Assembly (NCBI RefSeq): GCF_008122205.1
Contig: NZ_PHNJ01000014.1
Coordinates: 1-64,000 of the forward strand
Length of the DNA stretch: 64,000 nucleotides
Direction: 5' to 3'
Source of the DNA: Natronococcus pandeyae
GTDB lineage: Archaea; Halobacteriota; Halobacteria; Halobacteriales; Natrialbaceae
A model generated the notes under the pieces. It was not told the DNA's origin, did not search any database, and saw nothing but the letters and a program-made list of their open reading frames with translations. Below are positions 51,324 to 59,866 of the stretch, in pieces (the first letter of the stretch is position 1; each line of letters starts with the position of its first letter). A program made the position numbers and the translations under genes.

Positions 51324-52985
51324 ATGGACGATTTAACGCGCGTCGAGTGGCGCGAGTGGGGCCAGGACGCCTTCGACGAGGCCGAAGCGGCCGACGTCCC
51401 GGTCCTGTGCTCGCTCACCGCGACGTGGTGCGATCACTGCCACGAGATGGACGAGGAGACCTACGCGGAGCCGCGGATCGCGGCACACGTCAACGACGGC
51501 TTCGTCCCGGTCCGAGTCGACGTCGACCGTCATCCGCGCGTGCGCGATCGGTACAACATGGGCGGCTTCCCGTCGACGGTCTTCCTCGCGCCGGACGGGA
51601 ACGTCCTGACCGGCGCCGGCTACCTCGGGCCGGACGGGATGCGCCAGGTGCTCGACAGCGTCCGCACGATGTGGGAGACGAAAGGCAGCGGCGCTGCTCG
51701 CGTTCCACGGGCGCTTCGAGAGGACGAGCCACCGGCCGGCACGCTCTCGAGCGACGTCGAGGCGTCGATGCTCGGCCAGCTTACCGAGGCCTACGACGAG
51801 GTCGCCGGCGGCTGGGGGTCGGGACCGAAGTTCCCGCTGCCCGACGCGCTCGAGTTCGCGCTCAAGCGCGACCGCGAGATGGCGCTGCGCTCGTTCGACG
51901 CCGTCGGTGCGAACCTGCTCGACGAGTACGAGGGTGGCTTCTACCGGTTCGCGACCGAAGACGACTGGTCGGGACTCCAGCACGAGAAGCTACTGGACTC
52001 CAACGGCGCGCTCGTGCGCGCGTTCGCGAACGCCTACCTCCACACCGGCAAAGACGAGTACCGCGACCCCGCCGAGCGTACCATCGAGTTCCTGACGACG
52101 ACGCTGTGGAACGCCGACGCCGACGCGTTCGCCAACAGCCAGGCGCCGGGAGAGCCGGAAACGTACAGCCTCGAGCCCTCCGAGCGCGAGGGGGCCGACG
52201 AGCCGCCGGTCGACGAGGGTGTCTTCGCCGGCCCGAACGCGCTGGCGATCGAAGGGCTACTCACCTACTACGCCTACACGGACGACGAGCGAGCCCGGCG
52301 GTACGCCGAGCGCGCGCTCGGGACGCTCCGCGAGGAGCTGCTCGTCGACGGCGTCGTCGCACACGTCCTCGAGGACGGCACGGACGGGGGCGTGACCGAT
52401 ACCGACACCGGCGAACCAGTGGCCCTGCTCTCGAACCAGGCCCGCGCGCTCGCCGCCCTGACGACGGCCGCGAGCACGCTCGGAACGGACGTCCTCGACG
52501 ACGCGATGGCGGTCGCCGACGCAACCATCGAGCGGCTCCGCGACGGGGATTCGTTCGTCGATAGCGCGGGCGACGGCGTCGGGCTGTGCGACCGACCGCT
52601 ACGACCACTGGACGCGAACGTCGCCCTCGCCGACGGGTTGCTCGAGATCGCGGTGCTCACTGGCGAGGACCGGTACAGAGCGGTCGCCAGGGAGACCCTC
52701 GAGGAGTTCGCCGGCGCCAGCGATCGGTTCGGCGTCCAGATCGCCCAGTACGGGACGGTCACCGCTCGACTGCTCGAGGGGCCGCTCGTGCTCCGGGTCG
52801 GTGACGACCCCGGTTCGGACCTCCATCGCGCGGCGCTGCGGCTCGCGGACCACGAGAAGGTCGTCGTTCCCGACGACGGCGACCTCGAGGCCGGCACCGC
52901 GCGCGTCGAGCGCGGCGACCACGTCTCGGAACCGGCCGAAACTCCCGAGAAGTTGAGCGAGCGAGTGCAGACGGTTCTCGAGTAG
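51324..52985 (+). CDS. Thioredoxin-domain / DUF255 protein (YyaL-like)
   Basis: Residues 1-120 form a thioredoxin-like domain with the CDHC motif in LTATWCDHCHEMDEETYAEP, a short version of the DUF255 opening (FxxAxxxxxPVL, CHxM, then VNDGFVPVRVDVDRHP). The remainder (about 150-540) is an alpha/alpha-barrel like that of YyaL/Spata20 proteins (GSGPKFPLPDALEFAL, YEGGFYRFATEDDW). The substrate is unknown; roles in thiol chemistry or sugar modification have been suggested for the family. It is 553 residues from MDDLTRVEWR at 51324. Confidence 0.84.
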   Translation: MDDLTRVEWREWGQDAFDEAEAADVPVLCSLTATWCDHCHEMDEETYAEPRIAAHVNDGFVPVRVDVDRHPRVRDRYNMGGFPSTVFLAPDGNVLTGAGYLGPDGMRQVLDSVRTMWETKGSGAARVPRALREDEPPAGTLSSDVEASMLGQLTEAYDEVAGGWGSGPKFPLPDALEFALKRDREMALRSFDAVGANLLDEYEGGFYRFATEDDWSGLQHEKLLDSNGALVRAFANAYLHTGKDEYRDPAERTIEFLTTTLWNADADAFANSQAPGEPETYSLEPSEREGADEPPVDEGVFAGPNALAIEGLLTYYAYTDDERARRYAERALGTLREELLVDGVVAHVLEDGTDGGVTDTDTGEPVALLSNQARALAALTTAASTLGTDVLDDAMAVADATIERLRDGDSFVDSAGDGVGLCDRPLRPLDANVALADGLLEIAVLTGEDRYRAVARETLEEFAGASDRFGVQIAQYGTVTARLLEGPLVLRVGDDPGSDLHRAALRLADHEKVVVPDDGDLEAGTARVERGDHVSEPAETPEKLSERVQTVLE

Positions 52986-53067
52986 GCTTACTGGGTTCAA
53001 ACACCGCAGGTCAGAAATTCAGCAAACTACCACAGCGTTTTTGTTTCTCGGGTGAGCCTCATTCTGT

Positions 53068-53871
53068 ATGGCCAGTCTTAGGGATCTCGGGCTCTCCGAG
53101 TACGAGGCTCGAGCGTACCGAGCACTGCTGAACACCGGCCCCACAACCGCCAAGGAACTATCGCGTGCGAGCGACGTGCCGATGGGGCGGATCTACGACG
53201 TGCTCAACAGTATCGAACAGTACAATCTCGTTCGCAGCCAGACCGCGAGCCGACCGAAAAAGTACGTCGCCGTCGAACCCTCGACGGCGCTGGATCGGCT
53301 GCTCGACGACAAGAGACGCGAACTCGAGGAGAAGGCGGAACAGTACGAGTCGATCGTCGACACGCTCGCCGACGAACTCGACGCAGCGGATCCCGTCGAG
53401 GAGCAGTTCTGGACGGCCGCCGTCGGCCCCGAGGAGACGGTGGACCTGCTGCTGGAGCGACTTGCAGCGGCGGACGATCACATCGTGATGGTTGCCGCGG
53501 ACCCCGTTCCCGAACGGGACATGCAGACCGTCAGTGAAGACGTTCTCGCACAGTTCGAGGACGCGCTCGATCGGGGCGTGTCTGTCGACATTCTGATGAC
53601 GCGGAAGATGGTCGAGTCGCTCTCCGCGAACGTCGGCGAACGGTATCGGAGCGCGTTACAGAACCGCGACGACTTCGACGTCCGAACGAACGACGACGTG
53701 ACGGGCTCGTTCAACATCATCGACGGCGTCGAAATCTGTATCCAGGTTCCGAACCCGCTGTCGTCGGGCGACGCGTTCGGGATGATCGATCTCAAGGATC
53801 CGGAGTTCGCCGCGAACGTCCACGGGGAGTTCGTCCCGCGGTGGGAAGAAGCGGAGCCGCTCGTCTTCTAG
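53068..53871 (+). CDS. TrmB-family transcriptional regulator
   Basis: The N-terminal winged helix (about 5-75) has [20 protein letters not shown] and [20 protein letters not shown], then [15 protein letters not shown], all typical of TrmB. A coiled linker (about 80-105) leads to a C-terminal domain resembling the phospholipase-D-like sensor of these regulators (about 115-265). TrmB proteins regulate sugar metabolism and transport in archaea; the ligand here is unknown. The length of 267 is slightly short of the sugar-binding TrmB. Its stop overlaps that of the convergent mptA. Confidence 0.9.
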   Translation: MASLRDLGLSEYEARAYRALLNTGPTTAKELSRASDVPMGRIYDVLNSIEQYNLVRSQTASRPKKYVAVEPSTALDRLLDDKRRELEEKAEQYESIVDTLADELDAADPVEEQFWTAAVGPEETVDLLLERLAAADDHIVMVAADPVPERDMQTVSEDVLAQFEDALDRGVSVDILMTRKMVESLSANVGERYRSALQNRDDFDVRTNDDVTGSFNIIDGVEICIQVPNPLSSGDAFGMIDLKDPEFAANVHGEFVPRWEEAEPLVF

Positions 53872-54797
53872 TCGTCGTTGACTTCCGTGCGCAGCCGATC
53901 CATCTCGACGATCCGCTCGGCGTGGGCGTTGTGCTGGTGGATCGACTCGTCGTTCGACTGTTTCATCGTGATCACGGCGTCGTCCGACAGGTGATCGAAC
54001 TCGTCGACGACCCCTTCGGCCATCGACCGCACGCAGTCCTCGACGAACTTCGCGTCCGCGTGGGCCGCGTAGGTCATGTGATCCTCGTCGGGTCGCTTCG
54101 CGAGGTTGTAGATCCGCGCGCTCATCGAGTCGCGGGCGATGTCGATGACGTCGTTGAGGTCGACCTTCGGATCGCCGTTCGCTTCGACGGTCAGGGTCGC
54201 GTGCCCGCGCTGGGAGTGGCCGGGCTGGGGCACCTCGTCCAGGAACTCCGTGATCGTCTCCTCCTCGACGCCGAGGTCCTCGAGCGTCTGTTTCGCGCGC
54301 GCGGCGGACATCCCCTGCGAGCAGGGGCAGACGGTCATCCCGACGACCTTGGCGCCGATCTCTTCGCGAGTGCCCTCCTCGGTCGCCGACGCGGCCGCGA
54401 TGATGTCGACGGTGTGCTGGGTCTCGCGGTCGCTAGCTGGCGTCTGCTCGCGGCGCATGAACTCCGCCTCCATCGAGACCTCCGCGCGCGAAGTGTAGTC
54501 GTGTTTCCCGAGGAGTCGTTCGGCGACCTCGCCGCAGACCTCCTCGACGCGGTAGGCCTCGTCTCTGGTGGCGTCCTCGAGAATCTCGTCGATGACCTCC
54601 ATGTTGCGGCTCATGTCCGCGCCCTTGCGCCACGCCGGGAGGTCGACGAAGACCTCGAACTCTGCCGTGAGGACGATCGGTCGTTTGTCCTCGCGGGCGA
54701 TCTTGACGAGTTTCTCGACGCCGGTGACGCCGACCTGGCTCAGGCCGACGGTGACGTCGGGGGACGACGCCTGCACGTCCGGAAGCTGTTGACTCAT
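53868..54797 (-). CDS. mptA: GTP cyclohydrolase I, archaeal type (MptA)
   Basis: It converts GTP to 7,8-dihydroneopterin 2',3'-cyclic phosphate in the tetrahydromethanopterin/folate pathway, using Fe(II). MptA/FolE2 marks are [13 protein letters not shown] and EFEVFVDLP near the N-terminus, the metal-ligand cysteine in [15 protein letters not shown], and [11 protein letters not shown], then [20 protein letters not shown] near the end. It is 309 residues, normal. The ATG lies 160 bases from the first unit of the micro-ORF repeat array, which faces away. Confidence 0.9.
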   Translation of the reverse strand: MSQQLPDVQASSPDVTVGLSQVGVTGVEKLVKIAREDKRPIVLTAEFEVFVDLPAWRKGADMSRNMEVIDEILEDATRDEAYRVEEVCGEVAERLLGKHDYTSRAEVSMEAEFMRREQTPASDRETQHTVDIIAAASATEEGTREEIGAKVVGMTVCPCSQGMSAARAKQTLEDLGVEEETITEFLDEVPQPGHSQRGHATLTVEANGDPKVDLNDVIDIARDSMSARIYNLAKRPDEDHMTYAAHADAKFVEDCVRSMAEGVVDEFDHLSDDAVITMKQSNDESIHQHNAHAERIVEMDRLRTEVNDD

Positions 54798-54928
54798 TGC
54801 CCGTATTCAGGGTAGCGTGCGATTAGACCTTTCGGAACCGGTACTCCTTCCTTCGGCGTGATGTTCGGTGTCGAACGCGCTCGTGCCGGAACCCCCAACA
54901 ACGAGTGGTGTTCGGGAACGCTCGTTCC

Positions 54929-54991
54929 TTTACGTGTCTCTGGTCACAAGGTAGAGCTATGACGGGACATCGGAGGTTCTCACGTCTGTAA
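54929..54991 (+). repeat. Promoter/micro-ORF repeat, unit 1
   Basis: TTTACG, then TGGTCACAAGGTAGAGCTAT (54941-54960), with the ATG at 54959. The frame reads MTGHRRFSRL and stops TAA at 54991. The TATA-like box starts exactly 30 bases before the ATG, as in every other well-preserved unit. Confidence 0.7.
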
Positions 54992-55037
54992 TATTCGCCA
55001 GCATTGGCTCTCCGCCGGTCGCGGAGTTCGCTCGTCG

Positions 55038-55100
55038 TTTAAGTACTTCTGGTCACAAGGTAGAGATACGACGGGAAGTCGTCCGTTCTCACGTTCGTAA
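55038..55100 (+). repeat. Promoter/micro-ORF repeat, unit 2
   Basis: TTTAAG at 55038, then TGGTCACAAGGTAGAGATA (55050-55068). The start codon position holds ACG (55068-55070) instead of ATG, but the frame continues TGSRPFSRS and stops at 55100. A small hairpin, GACG-GGAAGT-CGTC, follows the start position. Confidence 0.7.
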
Positions 55101-55145
55101 CGCTCGATAGCATCCGCTCCTCTCGCGGCATCGGACCGTTCGCTC

Positions 55146-55217
55146 TTTAAGTGCTTCTGGTCACAAGGTAGAGCTATGACGGGAAGCCGTCGTTCTCAGG
55201 TTCCCTCCAAACGGTGA
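55146..55217 (+). repeat. Promoter/micro-ORF repeat, unit 3
   Basis: TTTAAG at 55146, then TGGTCACAAGGTAGAGCTAT, with the ATG at 55176. The frame reads MTGSRRSQVPSKR and stops TGA at 55217. The hairpin after the ATG is preserved with a changed loop (GACG-GGAAGC-CGTC). Confidence 0.7.
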
Positions 55218-55276
55218 GCGCTGCAGCCGTCGCTCGCCGACTCGAGGACTTTTTCGCTTCGATCAGCCGCTCGCTC

Positions 55277-55444
55277 TTTAAGTGTCTCTGGTCACAAGGT
55301 GGAGCTATGACGGGGAGTCGTTCGTTCTACCGCACTCAACTCTGGTCGAGCGGCGCGTGTAGCACGCCCTCGAGCGAAGATCAGAGCCGAAGTGCCCGTT
55401 CGCTCTCGAAACGTAACGGACGACAGTCACGATGGGAACGGTAG
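55277..55444 (+). repeat. Promoter/micro-ORF repeat, unit 4, overlapping the nucleotidyltransferase start
   Basis: TTTAAG at 55277, then TGGTCACAAGGTGGAGCTAT and the ATG at 55307. The frame runs 45 residues (MTGSRSFYRTQL..., ending RQSRWER) to TAG at 55444, overlapping the ATG of the nucleotidyltransferase gene (55432) by 13 bases. This unit is therefore the likely promoter and a translational leader of that gene. Confidence 0.7.
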
Positions 55445-56352
55445 CCACTCACGTACGCGAGACGATCGACGATCAACTCGCCGGGATCGAGCACGCCCAC
55501 GACGTGTCGGTCGTGCTGGCGGTCGCCCGCGGGAGCCACGCCTGGGGCGCGGCGAGTCCGGCGAGCGATTACGACGTCGGCTTCGTCTACGCACCGACGG
55601 ACCTGCGGCAGTATGCCCACCTCGAGGGCGTCGACGACGTCATCGTCGCAGAGCGCGACACGTTCGAGTACCAGGGCTGGGACGTCCGCAAGTTCGCGGG
55701 GTTGCTCGCCGACTCGAACGACGGCGCGATCGATCTTCTCCGGAGTCCGATCCGGTACCGCGTCGCCTACGACCCCGACGAACTGGCCGCGTACGTCGAA
55801 CGAACGTACAACCCGATCGACCTCTATCACGCGTGGCGAGGGATCGCCGCGAACAACTACCGAAAGTACCTCTCGGAGCACCTGGTTCGGACCGACGACG
55901 CGATCTTTCCGATCCTCGAGGCGCGCGACGACGAGTACGTCGTCGAGGACGACGACGGGACGATGACCGTTCCCGCGGACGACGAACGGTTCAGCGAGAC
56001 GCAGACGAAGCCGACGGTCAAGCGGAACCTGACGGTCGTCCGCGCCGCGATGGCCGCCCGCTACCTGAAGGCGACCGGCGAACGCGGCGGCCACGAGCTT
56101 CCGGCGCTCGAGTTCGAGACCTTCCTCGACGAACAGGCTCCGTCGGTGTTCGACGCTGCCCGGATCGACCGCGCTCGCGAGCTGCTCGAGCGCAAGCGAG
56201 CGGGCGAGGGGGGCGTCCGAATCGGCGACGCGGTCGGCCGCGCGTTCGCCCACCCACCGAAGCGGATCGATCCCGCGGTCCACGCTCGAGACGGACCCAG
56301 TCGGGAACGGCTGGACGAGTTCGTCGACGAGATGCTCGAGGCGGGACGGTGA
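55432..56352 (+). CDS. RlaP/YcgL-type nucleotidyltransferase (PF10127-like)
   Basis: This is a polymerase-beta-fold nucleotidyltransferase. The active site reads ARGSHAWGAASPASDYDVGF, with the Gly-Ser and two catalytic Asp of the superfamily at about residues 34-49. Further family marks are FEYQGWDVRKFAGLL, LLRSPIRYR, and HAWRGIAANNYRKYL. This is the COG3541 / RlaP type, linked by name to RNA repair. It is 306 residues and complete. It is embedded in a set of six near-identical promoter-like repeats, and unit 4 overlaps its start, which is unusual. The RNA substrate is unknown. Confidence 0.85.
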   Translation: MGTVATHVRETIDDQLAGIEHAHDVSVVLAVARGSHAWGAASPASDYDVGFVYAPTDLRQYAHLEGVDDVIVAERDTFEYQGWDVRKFAGLLADSNDGAIDLLRSPIRYRVAYDPDELAAYVERTYNPIDLYHAWRGIAANNYRKYLSEHLVRTDDAIFPILEARDDEYVVEDDDGTMTVPADDERFSETQTKPTVKRNLTVVRAAMAARYLKATGERGGHELPALEFETFLDEQAPSVFDAARIDRARELLERKRAGEGGVRIGDAVGRAFAHPPKRIDPAVHARDGPSRERLDEFVDEMLEAGR

Positions 56353-56385
56353 CGCGGGTCGCGGCGGCGCACCGACCATCCGTTC

Positions 56386-56484
56386 TTTAAGTGTCTCTGG
56401 TCACAAGGTAGAGCTATGACGGGAAGTCGTCCGTTCTCCGATTCTCAAACGTCCCAGCCGAACGGCTGTCGTCGATCTGGATGA
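56386..56484 (+). repeat. Promoter/micro-ORF repeat, unit 5, downstream of the nucleotidyltransferase
   Basis: TTTAAG at 56386, then TGGTCACAAGGTAGAGCTAT, with the ATG at 56416. The frame reads MTGSRPFSDSQTSQPNGCRR then Ser-Gly and stops TGA at 56484. It is nearly identical to units 2 and 3 through the start, including the GACG/CGTC hairpin. Confidence 0.7.
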
Positions 56485-56495
56485 CTCGCTTTTCT

Positions 56496-56540
56496 GTACC
56501 TGCTTTCGGTCACGAGGGAGATCTATGGCGGGCTCTTTTC
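56496..56540 (+). repeat. Promoter/micro-ORF repeat, unit 6 (degenerate)
   Basis: TTTCGGTCACGAGGGAGATCT followed by ATGGCGGGC at 56525 is a decayed copy of the array unit: no clear TATA box, but the GGTCACxAGGxAGAxCTATG pattern is kept. Confidence 0.5.
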
Positions 56541-56655
56541 GAACCGATCACGTCGGATTGATTGTACGTCTAAAAGACGTGTTACTCGGCTTAGCAGTCC
56601 CAACGGCGGCGAAACGAGCAAGTCTTTTTCCGTCTCCCGGTCTGAGCGACACACG

Positions 56656-57420
56656 ATGTACGACGACGGTGTTGACTCCGGGCCAGCCCTCCAGCGGGAC
56701 CCCGATCCCGACGGCCGGGACAGTGACCGCCACCTCGAGACGCGTCCCGGCTCCGGGTCGCTCTCCCGGGCGGACGTCCAGCGCGATTCGACCGTCCGCC
56801 AGTGGGGCGTCGTCACGCCGAGTGCGACCGTCATCGGTCGTGCGGAGTCACCCGACGAGGAACTCCCGGAGAGCGTCCGACGGCTCCACGACGAACAGCA
56901 CGGCGCGACGCCGGGGTACAGCGAACGCGCTCACCGACTCGATCGCCTGCGGACGACCCAGGCGCTGTGTAACGCTCTCGATCTGACGCCGTGGCAGCGA
57001 GACCTCGCGCTCGGCGTGATGGACGAGATCGATCTCACCGAGTTCGGCAGCCAGCGCGGAATTCCGAAGGTCGCGCTGGTCGTCATCCGCCACGTGGTCG
57101 ACGTCGACCGGCAGGCATACTTCGGTCTCGACGATATCGACGCCTCGGCGCTCTCTCCCGATCGGATGGACGAACTGTTCGGCCAGTACCGCGCCCACGA
57201 TATCACCGACGAGGAGACGTTCAAACGGCTCGCGGCCCACCACGGGCTCGATACGACGAGCCTGAACCGCCTCCGTCGAGTGCTGAAATCGCAACTCGAG
57301 GACGAGCTGCCGGCGTACGGCCGGAACCCGTACCGGGACCCGAACCTGCCGAGCCTCGAGGCGCGCACCGACGAGGAGTCGATCGACGCGACCGACGACT
57401 CCGACGCCGCCGGCGAGTAG
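56656..57420 (+). CDS. Putative DNA-directed RNA polymerase subunit epsilon (haloarchaeal)
   Basis: It is a 254-residue acidic protein. The N-terminal 45 residues are Asp/Arg-rich and disordered in appearance. From about 48 it reads VRQWGVVTPSATVIGRAESP, then a helical core RTTQALCNALDLTPWQRDLA, GVMDEIDLTEFGSQRGIPKV and FKRLAAHHGLDTTSLNRLRR, which resembles a cyclin-like repeat as in transcription factor B. This matches my memory of the haloarchaeal RNA polymerase epsilon subunit, but I could not check it. A transcription-associated role is the safest statement. Confidence 0.6.
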   Translation: MYDDGVDSGPALQRDPDPDGRDSDRHLETRPGSGSLSRADVQRDSTVRQWGVVTPSATVIGRAESPDEELPESVRRLHDEQHGATPGYSERAHRLDRLRTTQALCNALDLTPWQRDLALGVMDEIDLTEFGSQRGIPKVALVVIRHVVDVDRQAYFGLDDIDASALSPDRMDELFGQYRAHDITDEETFKRLAAHHGLDTTSLNRLRRVLKSQLEDELPAYGRNPYRDPNLPSLEARTDEESIDATDDSDAAGE

Positions 57421-57532
57421 CGCGGCCGAAGGGGCCGCCGTTCGACGGAGTTCGCTCGAACACCGGGTTCGACGGATCCGGGGCAACTGCCGGTGACCGT
57501 CGTCTTTTCCGTCGCGAACACCTACAGCGGCC

Positions 57533-58168
57533 ATGTCCGAAACGGATTCAGTGGGTCGACTCACGATCTACGCCGACTACGTCTGTCCGTTCTGTTACCT
57601 CGGTAAGCAGTCCCTCGAGCAGTATCGCGACGAACGAGAGGGATCGCTCGACGTCGAGTGGCACCCGTTCGACCTGCGGAGCGGGAAGCGAAACGAGGAC
57701 GGTTCGATCGATCACTCGGCCGACGATGGGAAGGACGACGACTACTTCGAGCAGGCGCGAGAGAACGTCCGTCGGCTCCAGGAGCAGTACGACGTCGAGA
57801 TGGGCCAGGAGCTGGCGATCGAGGTCGACTCGCTGAACGCACAGCTCGCGTCGTGGTACGTCTCCGGAGCCTACCCCGACCGATGGGACGAGTTCGACGC
57901 GGCGATCTACGACGCCCTCTGGCAGGACGAACGCGATATCGGCGATCCCGACGTTCTGGCTGCTCTCGCAGACGACATCGGTCTTCCCGAAGCAGAGATT
58001 CGCGACGCGATCGACGACGACGGGCTTCGAGCGGAGCTCGAGGATCGGTTTACCGACGCCCGCCAGCAGGGAATCACCGGCGTGCCGACGTTCGTCCACG
58101 ACGGGTACGCGGCCCGCGGTGCGGTGCCGCCGGCACAGCTCGAGCGGCTGGTCGACGGAGCCGACTGA
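57533..58168 (+). CDS. DsbA/FrnE-family thiol oxidoreductase
   Basis: This is a thioredoxin-fold protein with the catalytic CPFC in IYADYVCPFCYLGKQSLEQY (Cys about 19 and 22), an inserted helical domain (about 60-155), and the cis-proline loop TGVPTFVHDGYAARGAV. The layout matches the cytoplasmic FrnE/2-hydroxychromene-2-carboxylate isomerase-like DsbA group rather than secreted DsbA; there is no signal peptide. It probably performs protein disulfide exchange or isomerisation. The length is 211. It ends eight bases from the convergent NAD kinase. Confidence 0.88.
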   Translation: MSETDSVGRLTIYADYVCPFCYLGKQSLEQYRDEREGSLDVEWHPFDLRSGKRNEDGSIDHSADDGKDDDYFEQARENVRRLQEQYDVEMGQELAIEVDSLNAQLASWYVSGAYPDRWDEFDAAIYDALWQDERDIGDPDVLAALADDIGLPEAEIRDAIDDDGLRAELEDRFTDARQQGITGVPTFVHDGYAARGAVPPAQLERLVDGAD

Positions 58169-58176
58169 CGCTCGAG

Positions 58177-59013
58177 TTACTCGAGTTTCTCGAGCCCGTC
58201 GAAGAAGTTGGCCTGCGGGCCGACGAGCGTAACGGGGTCGTCCGCGACCGAGACCTCGACCGTCGCCGGTGGCTCGAGTTCCCGTCGGGTTCGACCGTCA
58301 CTGATCGCGTAGGCAGTGTCGGCTCCCGACACGGCGAGTGTGATCTCGGCGTCGGGATCGACGACCAGCGGCGGCATCGCGTTGGCCGCGGCCATCTGTG
58401 TCACGACCAGCGTGTCGGCTGCGGGGTGGACGAGGGGGCCGCGCTCGCTCAGGTTGTACGCGGACGATCCCGTCGGCGTCGCGACGAGGACGCCGTCGGC
58501 GTGACTCTCCGCGTAGTGTTCGCCGTCGACGCGGGTCTCGACGGTGACGCCGCCGCCTCGTCCTCGCCGCGGACCGTGGACGACGATCTCGTTGAGCGCC
58601 GGTTCGAGCGTCCAGTCGTCGCCGCTCGCCCGGAGACGAGCGAGTTCGCGGCCCTCGATATCGCCGGTTTCCCGGAGCGTCGCGACGAGGTCCGTGACGA
58701 CAGAAACGGCATCCGCTGGTGTAACGGCGTTGAGAAAGCCGACCTCGCCGAGGTTGACGCCGAGGATCGGCGTGCTTCCGACCTCACGGGCGACGAACAG
58801 GAGCGTCCCGTCGCCGCCGATGCTCACGACGAGATCACGGTCGGCCATCGCCGCGACCGGGACGTGCTCGCGGCCGATCGCAGTCCCAGTTGCCTCGTCC
58901 ACGACGACCGCGGCAGTGTCGTCCGCTCGTTCGAGCGTCTCGACCAGCGTCTCGGCGAGTTCCTGTGCCCGCTCGTTGTCGCGTTGTGCGACGATTCCGA
59001 CAGCGACGTCCAT
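58177..59013 (-). CDS. nadK: NAD kinase
   Basis: It phosphorylates NAD to NADP. The signature GGDGTLLFVAREV is at about 68-80, NEIVVHGP, and the ribose-binding loop DGVLVATPTGSSAYNLSERG, then VPLVVDPDAEITLAV-like strands follow. The length of 278 and the fold are complete. The archaeal type lacks the N-terminal extension. With NAD synthase at 62800, two NAD(P)-biosynthesis genes lie in this window but are not adjacent. Confidence 0.92.
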   Translation of the reverse strand: MDVAVGIVAQRDNERAQELAETLVETLERADDTAAVVVDEATGTAIGREHVPVAAMADRDLVVSIGGDGTLLFVAREVGSTPILGVNLGEVGFLNAVTPADAVSVVTDLVATLRETGDIEGRELARLRASGDDWTLEPALNEIVVHGPRRGRGGGVTVETRVDGEHYAESHADGVLVATPTGSSAYNLSERGPLVHPAADTLVVTQMAAANAMPPLVVDPDAEITLAVSGADTAYAISDGRTRRELEPPATVEVSVADDPVTLVGPQANFFDGLEKLE

Positions 59014-59184
59014 CGTCGGCGGCTAGCCGCCCGCGGACAAAAAGCCACGCATCCCGCCGGCCGCGGTCCCGACCAGACACCCCGTCAGTAGAAGAGCGTT
59101 TCAGCGCGGTGTCGCGCAGTAAAATCGGATTGAGTACGCGTTCGCGACCCATACTTTTGCGGTCGAGCCGTAAACTGGACCGAT

Positions 59185-59424
59185 ATGGCGGAACGGACGA
59201 CAAGCGACGATGTGATGACTCGGGCCGAACTCGCGTCGTACCTCTCGAGCCTCGCCCAGGAGTTCGACGACGGAAACGAAGAGATCGCCGTCGCCGTCGG
59301 CAACAAAACCGTCTCCCTCAGTCCGCCGGAGAACGTCAACGCCTCGGTCGACGTCGTCGAGCGCTCGTCGATACTCAGAGGGGAGCGCGAAACCATCACT
59401 ATCGAACTGAGCTGGAAGCCCTGA
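59185..59424 (+). CDS. Amphi-Trp domain protein (79 aa)
   Basis: It is a small acidic protein with the amphi-Trp pattern: a basic/polar N-terminus, then ELASYLSSLAQEFDDGNEEI, the VAVGNKTVSLSPPENVNA strand, and an ending ITIELSWKP with the C-terminal Trp. The function is unknown; the family name comes from its amphipathic helix and Trp. It is separated by one base from the next membrane gene, suggesting co-transcription. Confidence 0.72.
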   Translation: MAERTTSDDVMTRAELASYLSSLAQEFDDGNEEIAVAVGNKTVSLSPPENVNASVDVVERSSILRGERETITIELSWKP

Positions 59425-59425
59425 G

Positions 59426-59788
59426 ATGTCGCTCGAGGACACCATACTGGTCTTCGCCCTCAGTCTGCTGGTGGGGACGGTTGCAATCTTGGCCGGCGTA
59501 CGGCTAGTACTCGATACGGACGCGGGGGTTCCGAACGCGGCGTTGACGGCGCTGATCGGCGCGCTCGCCTGGGCCGTCGCGAGCTACTTCGTCGGCTGGA
59601 TTCCGATCCTGGGCGTGCTGTCGATGCTCGTCATCTGGATCGGCGTGGTAAACTGGCGATACCCCGGCGGCTGGGGAACGGCGGTCGCGATCGGGTTCGT
59701 CGCCTGGCTCGTCGCCGTCGGCATCGTCTACGCGTTCGCGACGGTCGGTATCGTCGCACCCGAAGTGCTCGGCGTGCCCGGCGTGTAG
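59426..59788 (+). CDS. Four-helix membrane protein (120 aa)
   Basis: I do not recognise the family. Hydrophobic helices lie at about 5-25, 33-53, 55-76 and 90-115; the connection RYPGGWGTAVAIG between helices 3 and 4 has a turn of Pro/Gly. The gene follows the amphi-Trp gene by one base, so they are probably in one transcript. It is a multi-pass membrane protein of unknown function. Confidence 0.6.
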   Translation: MSLEDTILVFALSLLVGTVAILAGVRLVLDTDAGVPNAALTALIGALAWAVASYFVGWIPILGVLSMLVIWIGVVNWRYPGGWGTAVAIGFVAWLVAVGIVYAFATVGIVAPEVLGVPGV

Positions 59789-59866
59789 ATCTCCAGACAC
59801 GACGTCCGATACCCTTGCCGTACCAACGTACATATTGATATATCACTACCCTCTACTGGAAATGAA

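Larger units (their letters stand above)
54798..55431. other. Intergenic array of four promoter-like repeats
   Basis: These 634 bases upstream of the nucleotidyltransferase gene hold four repeat units, starting at 54929, 55038, 55146 and 55277. No conventional gene is present; each unit has a TATA-like box and a tiny open frame. Units are listed separately. The first 130 bases contain nothing notable. Confidence 0.6.
56353..56655. other. Spacer with repeat units 5 and 6
   Basis: These 303 bases between the nucleotidyltransferase and RNAP-epsilon-like genes contain repeat units 5 and 6 and otherwise no gene. The 153-codon open frame starting at unit 6 runs into the next gene out of frame and is Ser/Arg-rich, so I do not treat it as a protein. 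Confidence 0.5.

Noticed and set aside
54941-54960. Similarity of the unit motif to the 3' end of 16S rRNA (AACAAGGTAG)
   Set aside because: The shared stretch is short (about 9 bases) and the surrounding sequence differs, so a chance match is more likely than a rRNA-derived element.
54929-55444. CRISPR array
   Set aside because: Units are spaced 108-131 bases apart with a long, partly diverged repeat, not 25-37-base identical repeats with 30-40-base spacers, and no cas genes are near.
56525-56986. 153-codon frame starting at repeat unit 6
   Set aside because: Ser/Arg/Thr-rich and overlapping the RNAP-epsilon-like gene out of frame. The epsilon-like gene is better supported.
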